A DNA stretch of 64,000 bases from Streptomyces sp. NBC_01235 (GTDB lineage: Bacteria; Actinomycetota; Actinomycetes; Streptomycetales; Streptomycetaceae). The position numbers and the translations under genes are program-made. The stretch lies in the NCBI RefSeq assembly GCF_035989285.1, contig NZ_CP108513.1, forward strand, positions 10,974,001 through 11,038,000, read 5' to 3'. The notes beneath the pieces are model-generated. The model made no database searches, had not been told where the DNA came from, and worked only from the letters and a program-made list of their open reading frames with translations. This document shows, piece after piece, positions 53,342-64,000 of the stretch (position 1 is the stretch's first letter; every line of letters starts with the position of its first letter).

Positions 53342-56300
53342 ATGGTTGCGTCAAAAGCGCGGCTCCACGAGCTGATGTCCGGACAGGTGGGCCTCTGGTA
53401 CGGCGCACAGTTGGCACCCGACGGATCGGTCTACCACGAGGGCGAGTACCTGGAGATCCGGGGCGCCCTGGACCGGGACCTGCTCCTGACAGCGCTCAAG
53501 CGTGCGATGGCCGAAGCCGAGGCCTACCGGCTCCGCCTGCGCGTCGAGGACGGCAAGCCCTATCAGTACGTCGACGATTCGCAGGATCGGCCGATCCATG
53601 TGGCGGATCTCGGCGACGAACCGGATCCGCTGTCCGCGGCCCGCACGTGGATGGACGCCGACCTGCGGGGCCCGGTCGAGATCGTCGACCGTCCGCTGAC
53701 CGCGCACGCCTTGTTCCGGCTGGGTCCGGACCACTTCGTCTGGTATCAGCGCGCGCACCACATAGCCGTCGACGGCGCGAGCTTCGCCGTTTTCAGCGAG
53801 CGGGTCGCCCGGATCTACACCATGTTGCGGAACGGCACGGCCGCGGACCACGGGGCCCTGGCACCGTTTTCGGTACTGCTGGACGCCGACCGCGAGTACC
53901 GGGACTCTGCGGATCTGGAGCGTGACCGGCAATACTGGCTCGACGCGCTGGCCGACCTGGAGCCCGACGCCACCGAGACCGGCCACCGAAATCGGCCGAC
54001 CGCGCCGGACGTGCACACCGCTGACATCGACGCTGACGCCGTCGACGAGCTCACTTCGGCGGCGCGGCGGCTGAAGACCAGCCTCCCCGGACTGATGATC
54101 GCGACCGCGGCGCTGTACCGTCACCGCGTCACCGGTGCGCAGGACGTCGTCCTGGGCGTCTCGGTGCACGGCCGAACCGTGCCGGCGCAGTTCGGCATCC
54201 CCGGCATGACCGCGAACATCATGCCGGTCCGACTCCGGCTCACCCCTGAGACTTCGGCCGCGGGCATCGTCAAGCAGGCCTCCTCGGCGGTACTGCGAGG
54301 ACTGCGCCACCAGCGATATCAGCACAGGGACATCCTCGCCGACCTGAAACTGGTCGGCGCGGCACCGCTGTGCCCGCTGGTTGTCAACGTGGTCTCCGAC
54401 CAGCGCCCGCTCCTCTTCGGCGACTGCACCGCCGTCCGCACCGCCCTGGCCAGCGGCCCGGCCGACGATCTGCGGATCGACGTCTACCCGGCGCTGGCGG
54501 GCGCCGGACTGCGCGTCGGCGTCGTGACGAACCCTGACCTGCACACGACCGGGGACGGCGCCAAGGTGTCCGGGCGTTTCCGGCGGGTCCTGGACTGGTT
54601 GGCCGGCGCGGCGCCGGACGAGCCGATCGGCCGGGCTCGGCTGATCGGCGAGGACGAGGCGCAGACCCTGCTCCGCGACTGGAACGGCGCGGCGACCGAA
54701 GTGCCGTCGGCGACACTGCCTGAGCTGTTCGCCGCTCAAGCGGCACGCACTCCGAACGCGACGGCGGTGGTGTTCGAGGGCACCGAGATCTCCTACGCGG
54801 AGCTGGACACCAGGGCGAACCGGCTGGCGTGGGCTCTGAGGGCGCAGGGCGTGCGGCCCGAGTCGGTGGTCGGAGTGTGCCTGCCGCGATCGGCGGAGAC
54901 GGTGGTCGCGCTCCTGGGTGTGCTCAAGGCGGGGGGCGCTTACCTGCCGCTGGATCCGGGACTGCCCGCCGAGCGTGTCGCGGTCATGGTCGCCGACTCC
55001 GGTGCGGCATGGGTGGTGACCTCGCAGGCCTGCGCGGATGCGGTACCGGACGGTGTGGAACCGGTGGTGCTGGACGAGCCGAGGACAGCTGCGGAACTCA
55101 TCACGTCGCCGGGCTCTGATCCCAGTGTCCCGGTCGACGGCGGCCATCCGGCCTACGTGATCTACACCTCCGGTTCGACGGGCCGGCCCAAAGGCGTGGC
55201 GGTGTCGCACGCCGGCATCGTGAACCGCCTGCTGTGGATGCAGGACGAGTTCGATCTGCGTGCCGAGGACCGGGTGCTGCACAAGACGCCGTTCGGGTTC
55301 GATGTCTCGGTTTGGGAGCTCTTCTGGCCCCTGGTCACCGGCGCGGCGCTGGTGGTGGCCCGGCCCGGCGGCCACCGCGATCCGGGGTACATGGCCGAGC
55401 TCATACTGCGCGAGCGGGTGACGACGGCGCACTTCGTGCCGTCGATGCTGGATGTGTTCCTGGCCGACCCGGCGTGCCCGGGCGTCGGTGGCGTGCTGCG
55501 TCGAGTGGTCTGCTCGGGCGAGGCGCTGTCCGCCGGCACGCGGGACCAGTTCTTCGCGGCGCTGCCGGGCGTCGGGCTGTCCAACCTGTATGGTCCCACC
55601 GAAGTTTCCGTGGACGTCACGGCGCATCGTTGCGACCCGTCGGACGGACCCGTCGTGCCGATCGGCGCGCCGGTCTCCAACACGCGGGTGTTCGTCCTGG
55701 ACCCGCACCTGCAGCCGGTGCCGGACGGCGGCGAAGGGGAGCTGTACCTGGCCGGGGTGCAGTTGGCCCGCGGCTATGTCCAGCGCCCGGACCTGACCGC
55801 CGAACGGTTCGTGGCGTGCCCCTTCGTCCCCGGCGAGCGGATGTACCGCACAGGCGACCGGGTCCGCTGGGCGGACGGCCGTCTGGTGTTCCTGGGCCGC
55901 GCGGACGAGCAGGTGAAGATCCGCGGCTTCCGGATCGAACCCGCCGAAGTCCGGGCCGCGGTGGCCGCGACGCCGGGCGTCGGCCAGGCCGCAGTCCTCG
56001 CGCTCGAGGCCGGCTCCGGGGGCATGCGCCTGGTCGCGTACGTCGTCCCCGACGGCGGCAACGGCGCGGATCTCGCCGAAGCCGTGCGATCGCACGTCGC
56101 GAAGCGGCTGCCGGAATACATGGTTCCGTCGGCGGTCCTGGTCCTCGACGAACTGCCGGTCACGGCCAACGGCAAGCTGGATCGCAGAGCTCTGCCCGCG
56201 CCCGACTTCTCGGCCGCAGCCGGGCTGAGCGCGCCATCCACGCCGCGCGAGGAACTGCTGTGCGCGGCTTTCGCCGAGGTGCTCGGCCTCCCGGCGGTCG

Positions 56301-59300
56301 GCGTCGACGACGACTTCTTCGCCCTGGGCGGGCATTCCCTGCTGGCCGTGCACCTGGCCGGTCGGCTCCGGTCGGCGGGGATGTCGGTCGACATGCGGAC
56401 CCTCTTCGAGAGCCCGACGCCGACGGGCCTGGCGGCCTCGGCCGGCCGGGACCGGGTCGTCGTCCCGCCCAACCTGATCCCGGCGGACGCGACTGCGATC
56501 ACCCCCGACATGCTCACGCTGACGGAGCTGACCCAGCCGCAGATCGACGCGGTCGTGTCGAGGATCGACGGCGGCGCGGCCGAGATCGCGGACATCTACC
56601 CCCTGACACCGCTGCAGGAAGGGATGCTGTTCCACCACCTGCTCGCCGACGACGAGCGTCCCGACGCGTACCTGTCCCAGGCCGTTCTCGTCTTCGAATC
56701 GGGTGAGCGGTGGGACGCGTTCGTCGCCGCCTTTCAGCAGGTGGTCGACCGCCACGACATCTACCGTACGTCCCTGGCCTGGGAGAATGTGCCGCAGCCG
56801 GTCCAAGTCGTCCGGCGCCGCGCCCGCCTCCGGGTGACGGGGGTGCCGCTGGCCGCGGACGCGGATCCGGAGGACACCCTGACAGCGGCGGCGGGAACGG
56901 CGATGGACTTGCAGCGCGCACCACTGCTCGACCTGCACGTCGCAGTGGATCCGGACGGCCTCCGGCGCTGGGCCCTGCTCCGGGTCCACCACGTGATCCT
57001 CGACCACCTCGGTCTCGCCGCGGCCCTCGCCGAGGTTCGCGCGATCATGGCCGCAGACTCGTCCGCGCAAGCCGATCCGCTGCCGTTCCGCCAGTTCGTC
57101 GCCGAGATCCGGGGCACCATGGATCCCGCGGCGCACAGTCGGCATTTCGCCGCGCTGCTCGTCGGCGTCGACGAGCCGACGGCACCGTTCGGCCTGCTGG
57201 ACGTCCGCGACGACGGGGCGGCGACGGTCCGGGCCGCAACTCGCGCCGGGGCTGACTTGTCCGATCCCGTGAGGGCGGCCGCGCACCGGTTGGGCGTCAG
57301 TCCGGCGGTGCTGTTCCACGTGGCGTGGGCTCGGGTCGTGGCCGTGCTGTCAGGCCGGGATGACGTGGTGTTCGGTACCGTCCTGCTGGGCCGGATGAAC
57401 ACCGGTCTGCAAGCCGCGCGGGTACCGGGACCATTCCTCAACACCCTGCCGGTGCGGGTCCGCACCGGCGCGCTGTCGGCACAGCGGGCGATCCTGGACC
57501 TGCGCGTCCAGCTCGCCGGGCTGATCGATCACGAACACGCCCCGCTGTCGGTGGCCCAGCAGGCCAGCGACGTGGCGGTCGGCATGCCGCTGTTCACCTC
57601 GATTCTCAACTACCGCCACAACACGGACGACGGCTTCAAGCCCGAGTCCATGGAGATCGGGATCCCAGGCGTCGAGGTGGCCCGTTTCCGGGAGCGGACG
57701 AACTACCCGCTGTCGGTCGTGGTCGACGACAGCGGCGGCGACTTCTCCGTGGCGGTGGACGTGGCGGCTCCTTTCGACGCCGCGATGGTGTGCGGAATGC
57801 TGCTCACGGCGCTGCGGAACCTGACGTCGGCGCTGGAGGGCGGGCCGGAGGTGCCGCTGGCCGCGATCGAAGTGCTCGGCGCGGACCGTCGCCGGACCCT
57901 GGCCGACTGGGCCGGAGGCAGGGCCGACGGGCTGTCGCTTCCGGCTCCGGAGCTGTTCGCCGCGCAGGTCGCGCTCACGCCGGACGCGCTCGCAGTGGTC
58001 TGCGACGGTGTGGAGCTGTCGTACGCGGCACTGGACGCGCGGGTCAACCGCCTGGCCCATCGCCTGATCGGCCTGGGCGTCGGTCCGGAGTCGGTCATCG
58101 CGACAGTCCTGCCGCGGTCGGTGGACCTCCTGGTCGCCGCCTGGGCGGTCTGGCGGGCCGGCGGGGCGGTGGCCCTGCTGGACGTGGCGCATCCGGTCGA
58201 GCGACTGGGCGCCCTGATCGCCGACTGCCGGGCCTCGGTGGTGCTCGGCACCGACGAGGTGCTGGACGAGCTGCCCGCCGGCCGGACTGTGACCGTGGCG
58301 GTCGAGGACCCGCTCCCCGAGGTCGGCGAGACGGTGCCGTGGGCCGTCGCGCACCCGGGGAGCCTGGCCTACGTGATCTTCACGTCGGGGTCGATGGGCC
58401 GGCCGAAGGGCGTGGGAGTCTCGCATGGCGCGTTGGCGGCCTATGCGGCATGGGCCTTGTGTGAGTACCCCTTGGACGGGGGAGCGCCCCTGCACTCGTC
58501 GGCGGCGTTCGACCTGACCGTGACCAGCCTGGTGTTGCCGCTGCTGGCCGGCGGTTCGGTGACGGTCTCCGGCGAGGGCGGTGTGTCAGGCCTCGCCGAC
58601 CTCATCCAGGGCGGTGCCCGCTTCGGCGTGGTGAAGGTGGTCCCGGGCCACCTGCCGATACTCGGGCACATGGTGGGCGCGGGGCTTCAGGACGCCGCCG
58701 CATGCTGGGTCGTCGGTGGCGAGGCACTCCCGCCCGCCAGGGTGGCCCAGCTGCTGGCGATGTCCCCGGCGTCGGTTGTCGTCAACGAGTACGGTCCCAC
58801 CGAGGCCACGGTCGGCTGCTGCACGTTCACGGCCGGCTCCGACACCGCGCTGGGCGCCTTGGTGCCGATCGGGCGGCCGAGCCCGGGAACGCAGCTGTTC
58901 GTGCTCGACGCCTCCCTGGCGCCGGTGCCGCCCGGCGTCGCCGGTGAGCTGTACATCGCCGGCACGCAGCTGGCTCGGGGATATGTCGGCCGGCCGGGCT
59001 TGACCGGTGAGCGGTTCGTGGCCTGCCCGTTCGTCCCGGGCAGGCGGATGTACCGCACCGGCGACCGCGCCCGCTGGATGCCCGACGGGCAGCTGGACTT
59101 CCTGGGCCGCGCCGACGAGCAGGTGAAGATCCGCGGGTACCGGATCGAGCCCGGCGAGGTCGCGGCGGTGATCGCCACGGGTCCCGGCGTCGCACAGGCG
59201 ACGGTCGTCGCCCGAGAGGACGCCCCCGGGGACCGGTGCCTGGTCGCCTACGTCGTCCCCGACGACGAGTGCGATCCCCACACCGTCCGGGAGTTCGCGG

Positions 59301-62300
59301 CAGAGCGGCTGCCGGAGTACATGGTTCCCGCCGCCGTGGTGGTTCTGGACGCCCTGCCGCTGACCGCGAACGGGAAGCTGGATCGTCGAGCCCTGCCGGC
59401 CCCGGAGCTCTCCGCACCGGTCGGCTCGCGCGCCCCGTCGACGCGCCGCGAAGAGCTGATGTGCGCCGCCTTCGCCGAGGTGCTCGGCGTGCCCTCGGTC
59501 GGCGTCGACGACGACTTCTTCGCTCTCGGCGGCCACTCGCTGCTCGCCGTGTCGCTCGTCGAGCGGCTGCGAGAGCGCGGCGTTTCGGTGACCGTGCGCG
59601 CGCTCCTGCAGGCCCCGACCGTCGCCGGGCTCTCGATCGCCGCCGGCGCTGAGACCGTCGTCGTGCCCCCGAACCTGATCCCGGCGGACGCCACCCGCGT
59701 CACCCCGGACATGCTGCCCATGGTCGAGCTGACCCAGGAGCAGATCGACGCGATCACCGGAACGGTCGACGGCGACGCCGCCAACGTCGCGGACATCTAC
59801 CCGCTCGCACCGCTGCAGGAAGGCCTCCTGTTCCACCACCTGTTCGCCGACGACGGACAGGCCGACGTCTACGCCCAGCCCATGGTCCTGGAGCTCGACT
59901 CCCGCGACCGCCTCGACGCCTTTCTCGCAGCACTGCGACAGGTGGTCGCCCGGCACGACATATACCGGACGTCGATCTTCTGGCAGGGCCTGCCGGAAGC
60001 GGTCCAGGTCGTCTGGCGGAATGTCGAACTGCCGGTCGCCGATGTCGTCCTGGATCCCGATGCCGATCCCGTCGAGCAGCTGCTGCGCTCGGCCCCACCG
60101 GCTCTGGACCTGACCCGCGCTCCGATCATGGACGTCGCGGCAGCGGCCGACCCGGACGGCCGGCGCTGGTGGGCCCTGATCCGCGTCCACCACATGGTCC
60201 TCGACCACTTGGGCATGGAGGCGGCGCTCGCCGAGATCCACGCCCTGCTCTGCGGAGCCGCCGCCGATCAGCTCCCCAGGCCGCTGCCGTTCCGGGAGTT
60301 CGTCGCCGAGGCCCGCGCCGGCGCCGACGGCGACCGTCACGAGCGCTACTTCGCCGAGGTGCTGTCCGGCGTCGACGGGACGACCGCCCCGTACGGAGTT
60401 CTGGACGTCCACAGCGGAGCCGACGCCGCGCAGGAGACCCTGGACCTGGGACCGGACCTGACCGGCCGGATCGTCGCCGTCGGGCGGCGGCTCAAGGCCA
60501 GCCCCGCGACCGTGCTGCACGTTGCGTGGGCACGGCTGCTGGCCGCCGTCGCCGACCGTACCGACGTGGTGTTCGGCACCGTCCTGTTCGGCCGGAGCAG
60601 TTCCGGGGCCTCGGCCGGCCGCGCGGTCGGGCCCTTCCTCAACACCCTGCCGGTGCGTGTCCGGCTGGACGGGCTCGGCGCGACGGCCGCCGTGGGCGAG
60701 GTGCGTTCCCGGCTCGCCGAACTGCTCGATCACGAGCACGCCTCCCTGGCCGCGGTCCAGCAGGCCGCCGGACTGCCAGGCAACGCCCCGCTGTTCACGG
60801 CGATCCTCAACTACCGGCACGCTGACGACGACTCGGCGGTCCCGGGTCTCGGCGACCCCGAGGGCGTCCGGACCGCTTACGCCTGGTCGAGGTCGAACTA
60901 CCCGCTGACCGTCTCCGTGGACGACCGTGGCGAGACGATCGGGCTGACCGTCGACGGAGTCGCCCCGATCGACCCGGTGGAGGTCGGCCGGCTGTTCCGG
61001 GCCACGATCGAAAATCTGGTCGCGGCCCTCGAACAGAGCTGTGACAGCGGTGTGGACGCGCCACTCTCCGCAGTCCGGGTGCTGGACGGCGCTGCACGGC
61101 AGGCGCTGCTCGCCGAGGCGGACGGTGCGACGGCGACGAGGCCGGACGCCACACTCGCCGACCTGTTCGCCGCGCAGGTGGCGCGGACTCCGAACGCCGT
61201 GGCAGTGGCCTGCGACGGCGTGGAGCTGACCTACGCCGAACTGAACGAGCGCGCCGACCGGCTGGCACGATGCCTGGCCGCCTGGGGAGCGGGCCCGGAG
61301 TCCGTGGTCGGCCTGCTGCTCCCACGCTCGGCCGAACTGATGGTGGCCATGGTCGCCACTGTGAAGTCCGGCGCGGCGTATCTGCCGGTCGACCCGTCGT
61401 ATCCCGCCGATCGGATCGCCTACACCCTGCGCGATTCCGGTGTTGTCGGCGTGCTGACGTCGCGGACGGTCGCGGCTGTCGCGGCGGCGGTGAGCGAGGA
61501 CGTCCCGGTGCTGCTGCTGGAGGACGTCCACGACGAGCTCGCGACGGACGCCCTGGCGCAGTGCCTGCCGGACCATCCCGCCTATGTCATCTACACCTCC
61601 GGTTCGACCGGCGAGCCCAAGGGCGTCGCGGTGACCCACCGCAGCGCGGTCTCGATGTTCGCCGCCGCCGAGGCGGTCGTGGCGCCGACGGCCGATGACG
61701 TGTGGAGCTGCTTCCACTCGTTTGCCTTCGATTTCTCGGTGTGGGAGACCTGGGGTGCGCTGCTGTACGGCGGCCGGGTCGTGGTGGTGCCGTCGGACAC
61801 GGCCCGTTTCCCCGAGCAGTTCGTGACGCTGCTGGAACGCGAGCGCGTCAGTGTGCTGAGCCAGACGCCGTCGGCGTTCTACCAGCTCATGGCCGAGCTG
61901 GAGCACCGCCCGGATCGGCTTCCACGGCTGCGGGCCGTGGTCTTCGGCGGCGAGGCCCTGGACCCGGGCCGGCTGGGCCCGTGGTGGTCCCGGTTCGGCG
62001 CGGCCGGACCGCGATTGATCAACATGTACGGGATCACCGAGACGACCGTCCACGTCACGTTCACCGAGCTCGGCTCCGAGCCGGACCCGGCGGGCAGCGT
62101 CATCGGCGTGCCCTTGGCGAACTACCGCGTCTACGTGCTCGACGACAATCTGGAGCCGGTCCCGCACGGTGCCGTGGGCGAGATGTACGTCGGCGGCGCC
62201 GGCGTGGCCCGCGGCTACCTCGGGCGGCCGGGACTGAGCGCCTGCCGGTTCGTCGCGGACCCGTTCCGCTGCGGTGAGCGGATGTACCGCACCGGCGATC

Positions 62301-64000
62301 TCGCCCGGCGGATCAACGACGGCCGACTGGTCTTCCAGGGACGGAGCGACGACCAGGTCAAGATCCGGGGCTTCCGGATAGAACCCGGCGAGGTGCGCGC
62401 GGTGGTCGCCTGCCACCCGGACGTCACCGACGCGGCGGTCGTCGCCCGGACCGACACCGGCGAGGTGCGGCTCGTCGCCTACGTGGTACCCGTCGGCTCC
62501 GGCGGCGAAGGCATCGAAGCAGCGGTCCGCGATCACGCGGCAGAACACTTGCCCGGTCATCTGGTGCCCTCGGCGATCGTCGTGCTCGACGTCCTGCCGC
62601 TGACGCCGAACGGCAAGCTGGATCTCAAAGCACTGCCGGCTCCCCGCCACGAGGCGGTGGCACCCGGACGACGCCCGGCCACGGCGCGCGAACAGCTCCT
62701 GTGCGGGGTGTTCGCCAAGGTGCTGGGCGTGCCCTCGGTCAGTGTCGACGACGACTTCTTCGCCCTGGGAGGCCATTCCCTGTCGGCGGTCCGGCTGCTC
62801 GGCGCGATCCGCTCCGGGCTCGGCGCCGACATCCGCATCAGGACCCTGTTCGAGCACCCGACGGTCGGCGGGCTGGCGGCCGTCCTGTCCGGCACCGACA
62901 CCGGCGCCGCCAGGCCCGCGCTGGTGGCCCGACCGCATCCGGAGCGGACCCCTCTGTCCTTCGAGCAGCGCCGCCTCTGGTTCCTGAGCCAGCTGGACGG
63001 CCCGACCCCCACTTACAACATCCCCATGCTGCTGCGGCTGTCCGGACCGCTGGACCGCGCCGCGCTGCGGGCCGCGCTCGGCGACGTCCTCGAACGCCAT
63101 GAAGTGCTGCGCACCGTCCTCGCCGTGGCGGACGGCGAGCCCTGGCAGCACGTCCTGGACCTCAATGACGCCCAGTGGGAACCAGAGGTCGTCGAGATCA
63201 CCGAGGCGCTGCTGCCGGAAGCCGTCTCCGGCCAGGCGCGCCGCCCCTTCGACCTGTCGACCGACCTGCCGGTGCGAGCCACCCTCTTCGCGCTCGGCGC
63301 GGAGGAACACGTCCTCATGGCGGTCGTCCACCACATCGCTTCCGACGGCTTGTCCACCGGACCTCTGGCCCGGGACCTTGCAGACGCCTACGCCGCTCGC
63401 AGTCAGGGTCGTGCCCCTGACTGGTCCCCGCTGCCGGTGCAGTACGCGGACTACGCCTTGTGGCAGCGCGAGATGCTCGGGTCCGAAGACGAACCCGACA
63501 GCCTGATCTCCCAGCAGGTCGCCTACTGGCGTGCCGCCCTGGCCGGTGCGCCGGCCGAACTGGCACTGCCGGCCGATCGTCCGCGCCCGGCGAACGCTTC
63601 CCACCACGGCCACAGCGCGCCGTTCCAGGTGTCGGCCGATCTCCACGCCCGGCTGGCGGCGACGGCACGGGACCGGCATGCCACGGTGTTCATGGTGGTG
63701 CAGACCGCCCTGGCGGTGCTGCTGTCCCGGCTGGGCGCCGGCACCGACATCCCCATCGGGTCGGCGGTCGCCGGCCGCGCGGACGCCGTCCTGGACGACC
63801 TGGTCGGCTTCTTCATCAACACTCTGGTGCTGCGCACCGACCTGTCCGGGGACCCGACCATGGCCGAGGTGCTGGACCGGGTCCGGGCGACGACGCTGTC
63901 CGGCCTGGACCACCAGGACGTGCCGTTCGAGCGCCTCGTCGAGGAACTGGCGCCGGAGCGGTCGCCGGCCCGGCACCCGCTGTTTCAGATCATCCTCACC
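53342..64000 (+). CDS. multimodular lipopeptide NRPS, C-A-T / C-A-T / C-A-T / C- (3' end outside window)
   Basis: 3553 codons remain open to the window edge. ATG 53342 follows GAGAGAGG; GTG 53339 is possible. Module 1: starter-type C with HHIAVDG (139-145); A with A3 loop at 608 and Lys945; T Ser999. Its ten pocket residues read D-V-W-H-V-S-L-V-D-K, predicting Ser. Module 2: C with [17 protein letters not shown] (1084-1100) and HHVILDH (1216-1222); A with loop at 1680 and Lys2012; T Ser2066. Pocket D-L-T-K-V-G-E-V-G-K predicts Asn. Module 3: C with signature at 2151 and HHMVLDH (2283-2289); A with loop at 2751 and Lys3092; T Ser3146. Pocket D-F-W-S-V-G-M-V-H-K, closest to Thr (D-F-W-N-I-G-M-V-H-K). 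Module 4: C begins [15 protein letters not shown], active site HHIASDG (3330-3336), an LCL type. C2 and C3 follow a [14 protein letters not shown] linker and look like dual epimerisation/condensation domains; no separate E domain exists. Predicted start of product: acyl-D-Ser-D-Asn-L-Thr(-like). Confidence 0.95.
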   Translation, partial: MVASKARLHELMSGQVGLWYGAQLAPDGSVYHEGEYLEIRGALDRDLLLTALKRAMAEAEAYRLRLRVEDGKPYQYVDDSQDRPIHVADLGDEPDPLSAARTWMDADLRGPVEIVDRPLTAHALFRLGPDHFVWYQRAHHIAVDGASFAVFSERVARIYTMLRNGTAADHGALAPFSVLLDADREYRDSADLERDRQYWLDALADLEPDATETGHRNRPTAPDVHTADIDADAVDELTSAARRLKTSLPGLMIATAALYRHRVTGAQDVVLGVSVHGRTVPAQFGIPGMTANIMPVRLRLTPETSAAGIVKQASSAVLRGLRHQRYQHRDILADLKLVGAAPLCPLVVNVVSDQRPLLFGDCTAVRTALASGPADDLRIDVYPALAGAGLRVGVVTNPDLHTTGDGAKVSGRFRRVLDWLAGAAPDEPIGRARLIGEDEAQTLLRDWNGAATEVPSATLPELFAAQAARTPNATAVVFEGTEISYAELDTRANRLAWALRAQGVRPESVVGVCLPRSAETVVALLGVLKAGGAYLPLDPGLPAERVAVMVADSGAAWVVTSQACADAVPDGVEPVVLDEPRTAAELITSPGSDPSVPVDGGHPAYVIYTSGSTGRPKGVAVSHAGIVNRLLWMQDEFDLRAEDRVLHKTPFGFDVSVWELFWPLVTGAALVVARPGGHRDPGYMAELILRERVTTAHFVPSMLDVFLADPACPGVGGVLRRVVCSGEALSAGTRDQFFAALPGVGLSNLYGPTEVSVDVTAHRCDPSDGPVVPIGAPVSNTRVFVLDPHLQPVPDGGEGELYLAGVQLARGYVQRPDLTAERFVACPFVPGERMYRTGDRVRWADGRLVFLGRADEQVKIRGFRIEPAEVRAAVAATPGVGQAAVLALEAGSGGMRLVAYVVPDGGNGADLAEAVRSHVAKRLPEYMVPSAVLVLDELPVTANGKLDRRALPAPDFSAAAGLSAPSTPREELLCAAFAEVLGLPAVGVDDDFFALGGHSLLAVHLAGRLRSAGMSVDMRTLFESPTPTGLAASAGRDRVVVPPNLIPADATAITPDMLTLTELTQPQIDAVVSRIDGGAAEIADIYPLTPLQEGMLFHHLLADDERPDAYLSQAVLVFESGERWDAFVAAFQQVVDRHDIYRTSLAWENVPQPVQVVRRRARLRVTGVPLAADADPEDTLTAAAGTAMDLQRAPLLDLHVAVDPDGLRRWALLRVHHVILDHLGLAAALAEVRAIMAADSSAQADPLPFRQFVAEIRGTMDPAAHSRHFAALLVGVDEPTAPFGLLDVRDDGAATVRAATRAGADLSDPVRAAAHRLGVSPAVLFHVAWARVVAVLSGRDDVVFGTVLLGRMNTGLQAARVPGPFLNTLPVRVRTGALSAQRAILDLRVQLAGLIDHEHAPLSVAQQASDVAVGMPLFTSILNYRHNTDDGFKPESMEIGIPGVEVARFRERTNYPLSVVVDDSGGDFSVAVDVAAPFDAAMVCGMLLTALRNLTSALEGGPEVPLAAIEVLGADRRRTLADWAGGRADGLSLPAPELFAAQVALTPDALAVVCDGVELSYAALDARVNRLAHRLIGLGVGPESVIATVLPRSVDLLVAAWAVWRAGGAVALLDVAHPVERLGALIADCRASVVLGTDEVLDELPAGRTVTVAVEDPLPEVGETVPWAVAHPGSLAYVIFTSGSMGRPKGVGVSHGALAAYAAWALCEYPLDGGAPLHSSAAFDLTVTSLVLPLLAGGSVTVSGEGGVSGLADLIQGGARFGVVKVVPGHLPILGHMVGAGLQDAAACWVVGGEALPPARVAQLLAMSPASVVVNEYGPTEATVGCCTFTAGSDTALGALVPIGRPSPGTQLFVLDASLAPVPPGVAGELYIAGTQLARGYVGRPGLTGERFVACPFVPGRRMYRTGDRARWMPDGQLDFLGRADEQVKIRGYRIEPGEVAAVIATGPGVAQATVVAREDAPGDRCLVAYVVPDDECDPHTVREFAAERLPEYMVPAAVVVLDALPLTANGKLDRRALPAPELSAPVGSRAPSTRREELMCAAFAEVLGVPSVGVDDDFFALGGHSLLAVSLVERLRERGVSVTVRALLQAPTVAGLSIAAGAETVVVPPNLIPADATRVTPDMLPMVELTQEQIDAITGTVDGDAANVADIYPLAPLQEGLLFHHLFADDGQADVYAQPMVLELDSRDRLDAFLAALRQVVARHDIYRTSIFWQGLPEAVQVVWRNVELPVADVVLDPDADPVEQLLRSAPPALDLTRAPIMDVAAAADPDGRRWWALIRVHHMVLDHLGMEAALAEIHALLCGAAADQLPRPLPFREFVAEARAGADGDRHERYFAEVLSGVDGTTAPYGVLDVHSGADAAQETLDLGPDLTGRIVAVGRRLKASPATVLHVAWARLLAAVADRTDVVFGTVLFGRSSSGASAGRAVGPFLNTLPVRVRLDGLGATAAVGEVRSRLAELLDHEHASLAAVQQAAGLPGNAPLFTAILNYRHADDDSAVPGLGDPEGVRTAYAWSRSNYPLTVSVDDRGETIGLTVDGVAPIDPVEVGRLFRATIENLVAALEQSCDSGVDAPLSAVRVLDGAARQALLAEADGATATRPDATLADLFAAQVARTPNAVAVACDGVELTYAELNERADRLARCLAAWGAGPESVVGLLLPRSAELMVAMVATVKSGAAYLPVDPSYPADRIAYTLRDSGVVGVLTSRTVAAVAAAVSEDVPVLLLEDVHDELATDALAQCLPDHPAYVIYTSGSTGEPKGVAVTHRSAVSMFAAAEAVVAPTADDVWSCFHSFAFDFSVWETWGALLYGGRVVVVPSDTARFPEQFVTLLERERVSVLSQTPSAFYQLMAELEHRPDRLPRLRAVVFGGEALDPGRLGPWWSRFGAAGPRLINMYGITETTVHVTFTELGSEPDPAGSVIGVPLANYRVYVLDDNLEPVPHGAVGEMYVGGAGVARGYLGRPGLSACRFVADPFRCGERMYRTGDLARRINDGRLVFQGRSDDQVKIRGFRIEPGEVRAVVACHPDVTDAAVVARTDTGEVRLVAYVVPVGSGGEGIEAAVRDHAAEHLPGHLVPSAIVVLDVLPLTPNGKLDLKALPAPRHEAVAPGRRPATAREQLLCGVFAKVLGVPSVSVDDDFFALGGHSLSAVRLLGAIRSGLGADIRIRTLFEHPTVGGLAAVLSGTDTGAARPALVARPHPERTPLSFEQRRLWFLSQLDGPTPTYNIPMLLRLSGPLDRAALRAALGDVLERHEVLRTVLAVADGEPWQHVLDLNDAQWEPEVVEITEALLPEAVSGQARRPFDLSTDLPVRATLFALGAEEHVLMAVVHHIASDGLSTGPLARDLADAYAARSQGRAPDWSPLPVQYADYALWQREMLGSEDEPDSLISQQVAYWRAALAGAPAELALPADRPRPANASHHGHSAPFQVSADLHARLAATARDRHATVFMVVQTALAVLLSRLGAGTDIPIGSAVAGRADAVLDDLVGFFINTLVLRTDLSGDPTMAEVLDRVRATTLSGLDHQDVPFERLVEELAPERSPARHPLFQIILT

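Noticed and set aside
53351..57319. Very long open frame on the minus strand inside the NRPS
   Set aside because: It is the antisense shadow of GC-rich NRPS codons; its translation is Arg/Gly/Ala/Asp/His-rich with no domain, while the plus strand shows unbroken C-A-T modules.
56590..57800. Reading C2 (and C3) as stand-alone epimerisation domains
   Set aside because: Each is followed by its own A and T domains and replaces the C domain of the module, and the linker and N-terminal signature fit dual E/C domains.
58586..63976. 1796-codon minus-strand open frame
   Set aside because: Same shadow effect over modules 2-4; low-complexity composition, no motifs.
41634..64000. Identification of the cluster as ramoplanin or enduracidin
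   Set aside because: The accessory genes are alike, but the first three A pockets predict Ser-Asn-Thr(-like) instead of Asn/Asp-Asn/Thr-Hpg, and no Hpg biosynthesis gene lies in the window.
1..64000. CRISPR arrays, tRNA or rRNA genes
   Set aside because: No regularly spaced short repeats and no recognisable tRNA or rRNA sequence on either strand by eye; a tRNA scan would settle this.

Overview
The DNA is GC-rich and uses GTG starts, 4-bp ATGA/GTGA gene overlaps and regulator families (PucR, StrR-like, TetR, AraC, tandem AsnC) typical of an actinomycete. The mix of IS5, IS256, IS630 and IS701-type sequences and the many catabolic gene islets point to a Streptomyces-like genome, probably an unstable accessory region such as a chromosome arm or large plasmid. 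This placement is inference; no rRNA or other taxonomic marker is present.

Layout. 0.2-3.7 kb: a three-gene, translationally coupled recombinase unit (tyrosine recombinase with an internal deletion, Cro/C1-type HTH protein, large multi-zinc-ribbon protein with a degenerate recombinase-like C-terminus). 3.7-5.1 kb: decayed remnants. 5.1-12.2 kb: an amino-acid-type catabolic cluster (3-hydroxyisobutyrate-type dehydrogenase, aldehyde dehydrogenase, permease, SHMT-like PLP enzyme, PucR regulator) ending in a frameshifted alanine dehydrogenase stub. 12.2-15.3 kb: a TetR regulator with two palindromic operators facing an SDR, an MDR reductase and an SRPBCC protein. 15.3-22.5 kb: insertion sequences around a TetR/FAD-monooxygenase pair. 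22.6-26.4 kb: 5'-truncated aldehyde dehydrogenase, SMP-30 remnant, intact PLP amino-acid deaminase/aldolase, truncated MFS transporter. 26.4-31.0 kb: two inverted IS630 copies enclosing a small terpenoid-type operon (cis-prenyltransferase, squalene/phytoene-synthase-like enzyme, AhpD-like and SRPBCC proteins). 31.7-40.1 kb: tandem AsnC regulator with an FMN-dependent hydroxy-acid oxidase; AraC regulator; coupled FMO-SDR-ALDH operon; ArsR-type regulator. 40.1-41.6 kb: almost empty boundary DNA.

41.6 kb to the right edge: a lipopeptide NRPS cluster. It has a StrR-type activator, an ABC exporter, an alpha/beta hydrolase, a CmlA-type diiron beta-hydroxylase, MbtH, a fatty acyl-AMP ligase, two acyl-CoA-dehydrogenase-like proteins, an acyl carrier protein and a giant NRPS that runs off the window. 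FAAL would load a fatty acid onto the ACP, the dehydrogenase pair would desaturate it, and the first (starter-type) condensation domain would pass it to module 1. Binding-pocket residues read from the sequence predict Ser (module 1), Asn (module 2) and a Thr-like residue (module 3). C domains 2 and 3 carry the sequence signature of dual epimerisation/condensation domains and C4 looks like an LCL domain, so the predicted start of the product is fatty acyl-D-Ser-D-Asn-L-Thr(-like), one residue possibly beta-hydroxylated. I do not recognise a characterised compound with this start. A 29-bp near-perfect palindrome with the 9-N11-9 geometry of StrR operators lies between the divergent hydroxylase and MbtH genes and is the best candidate switch.
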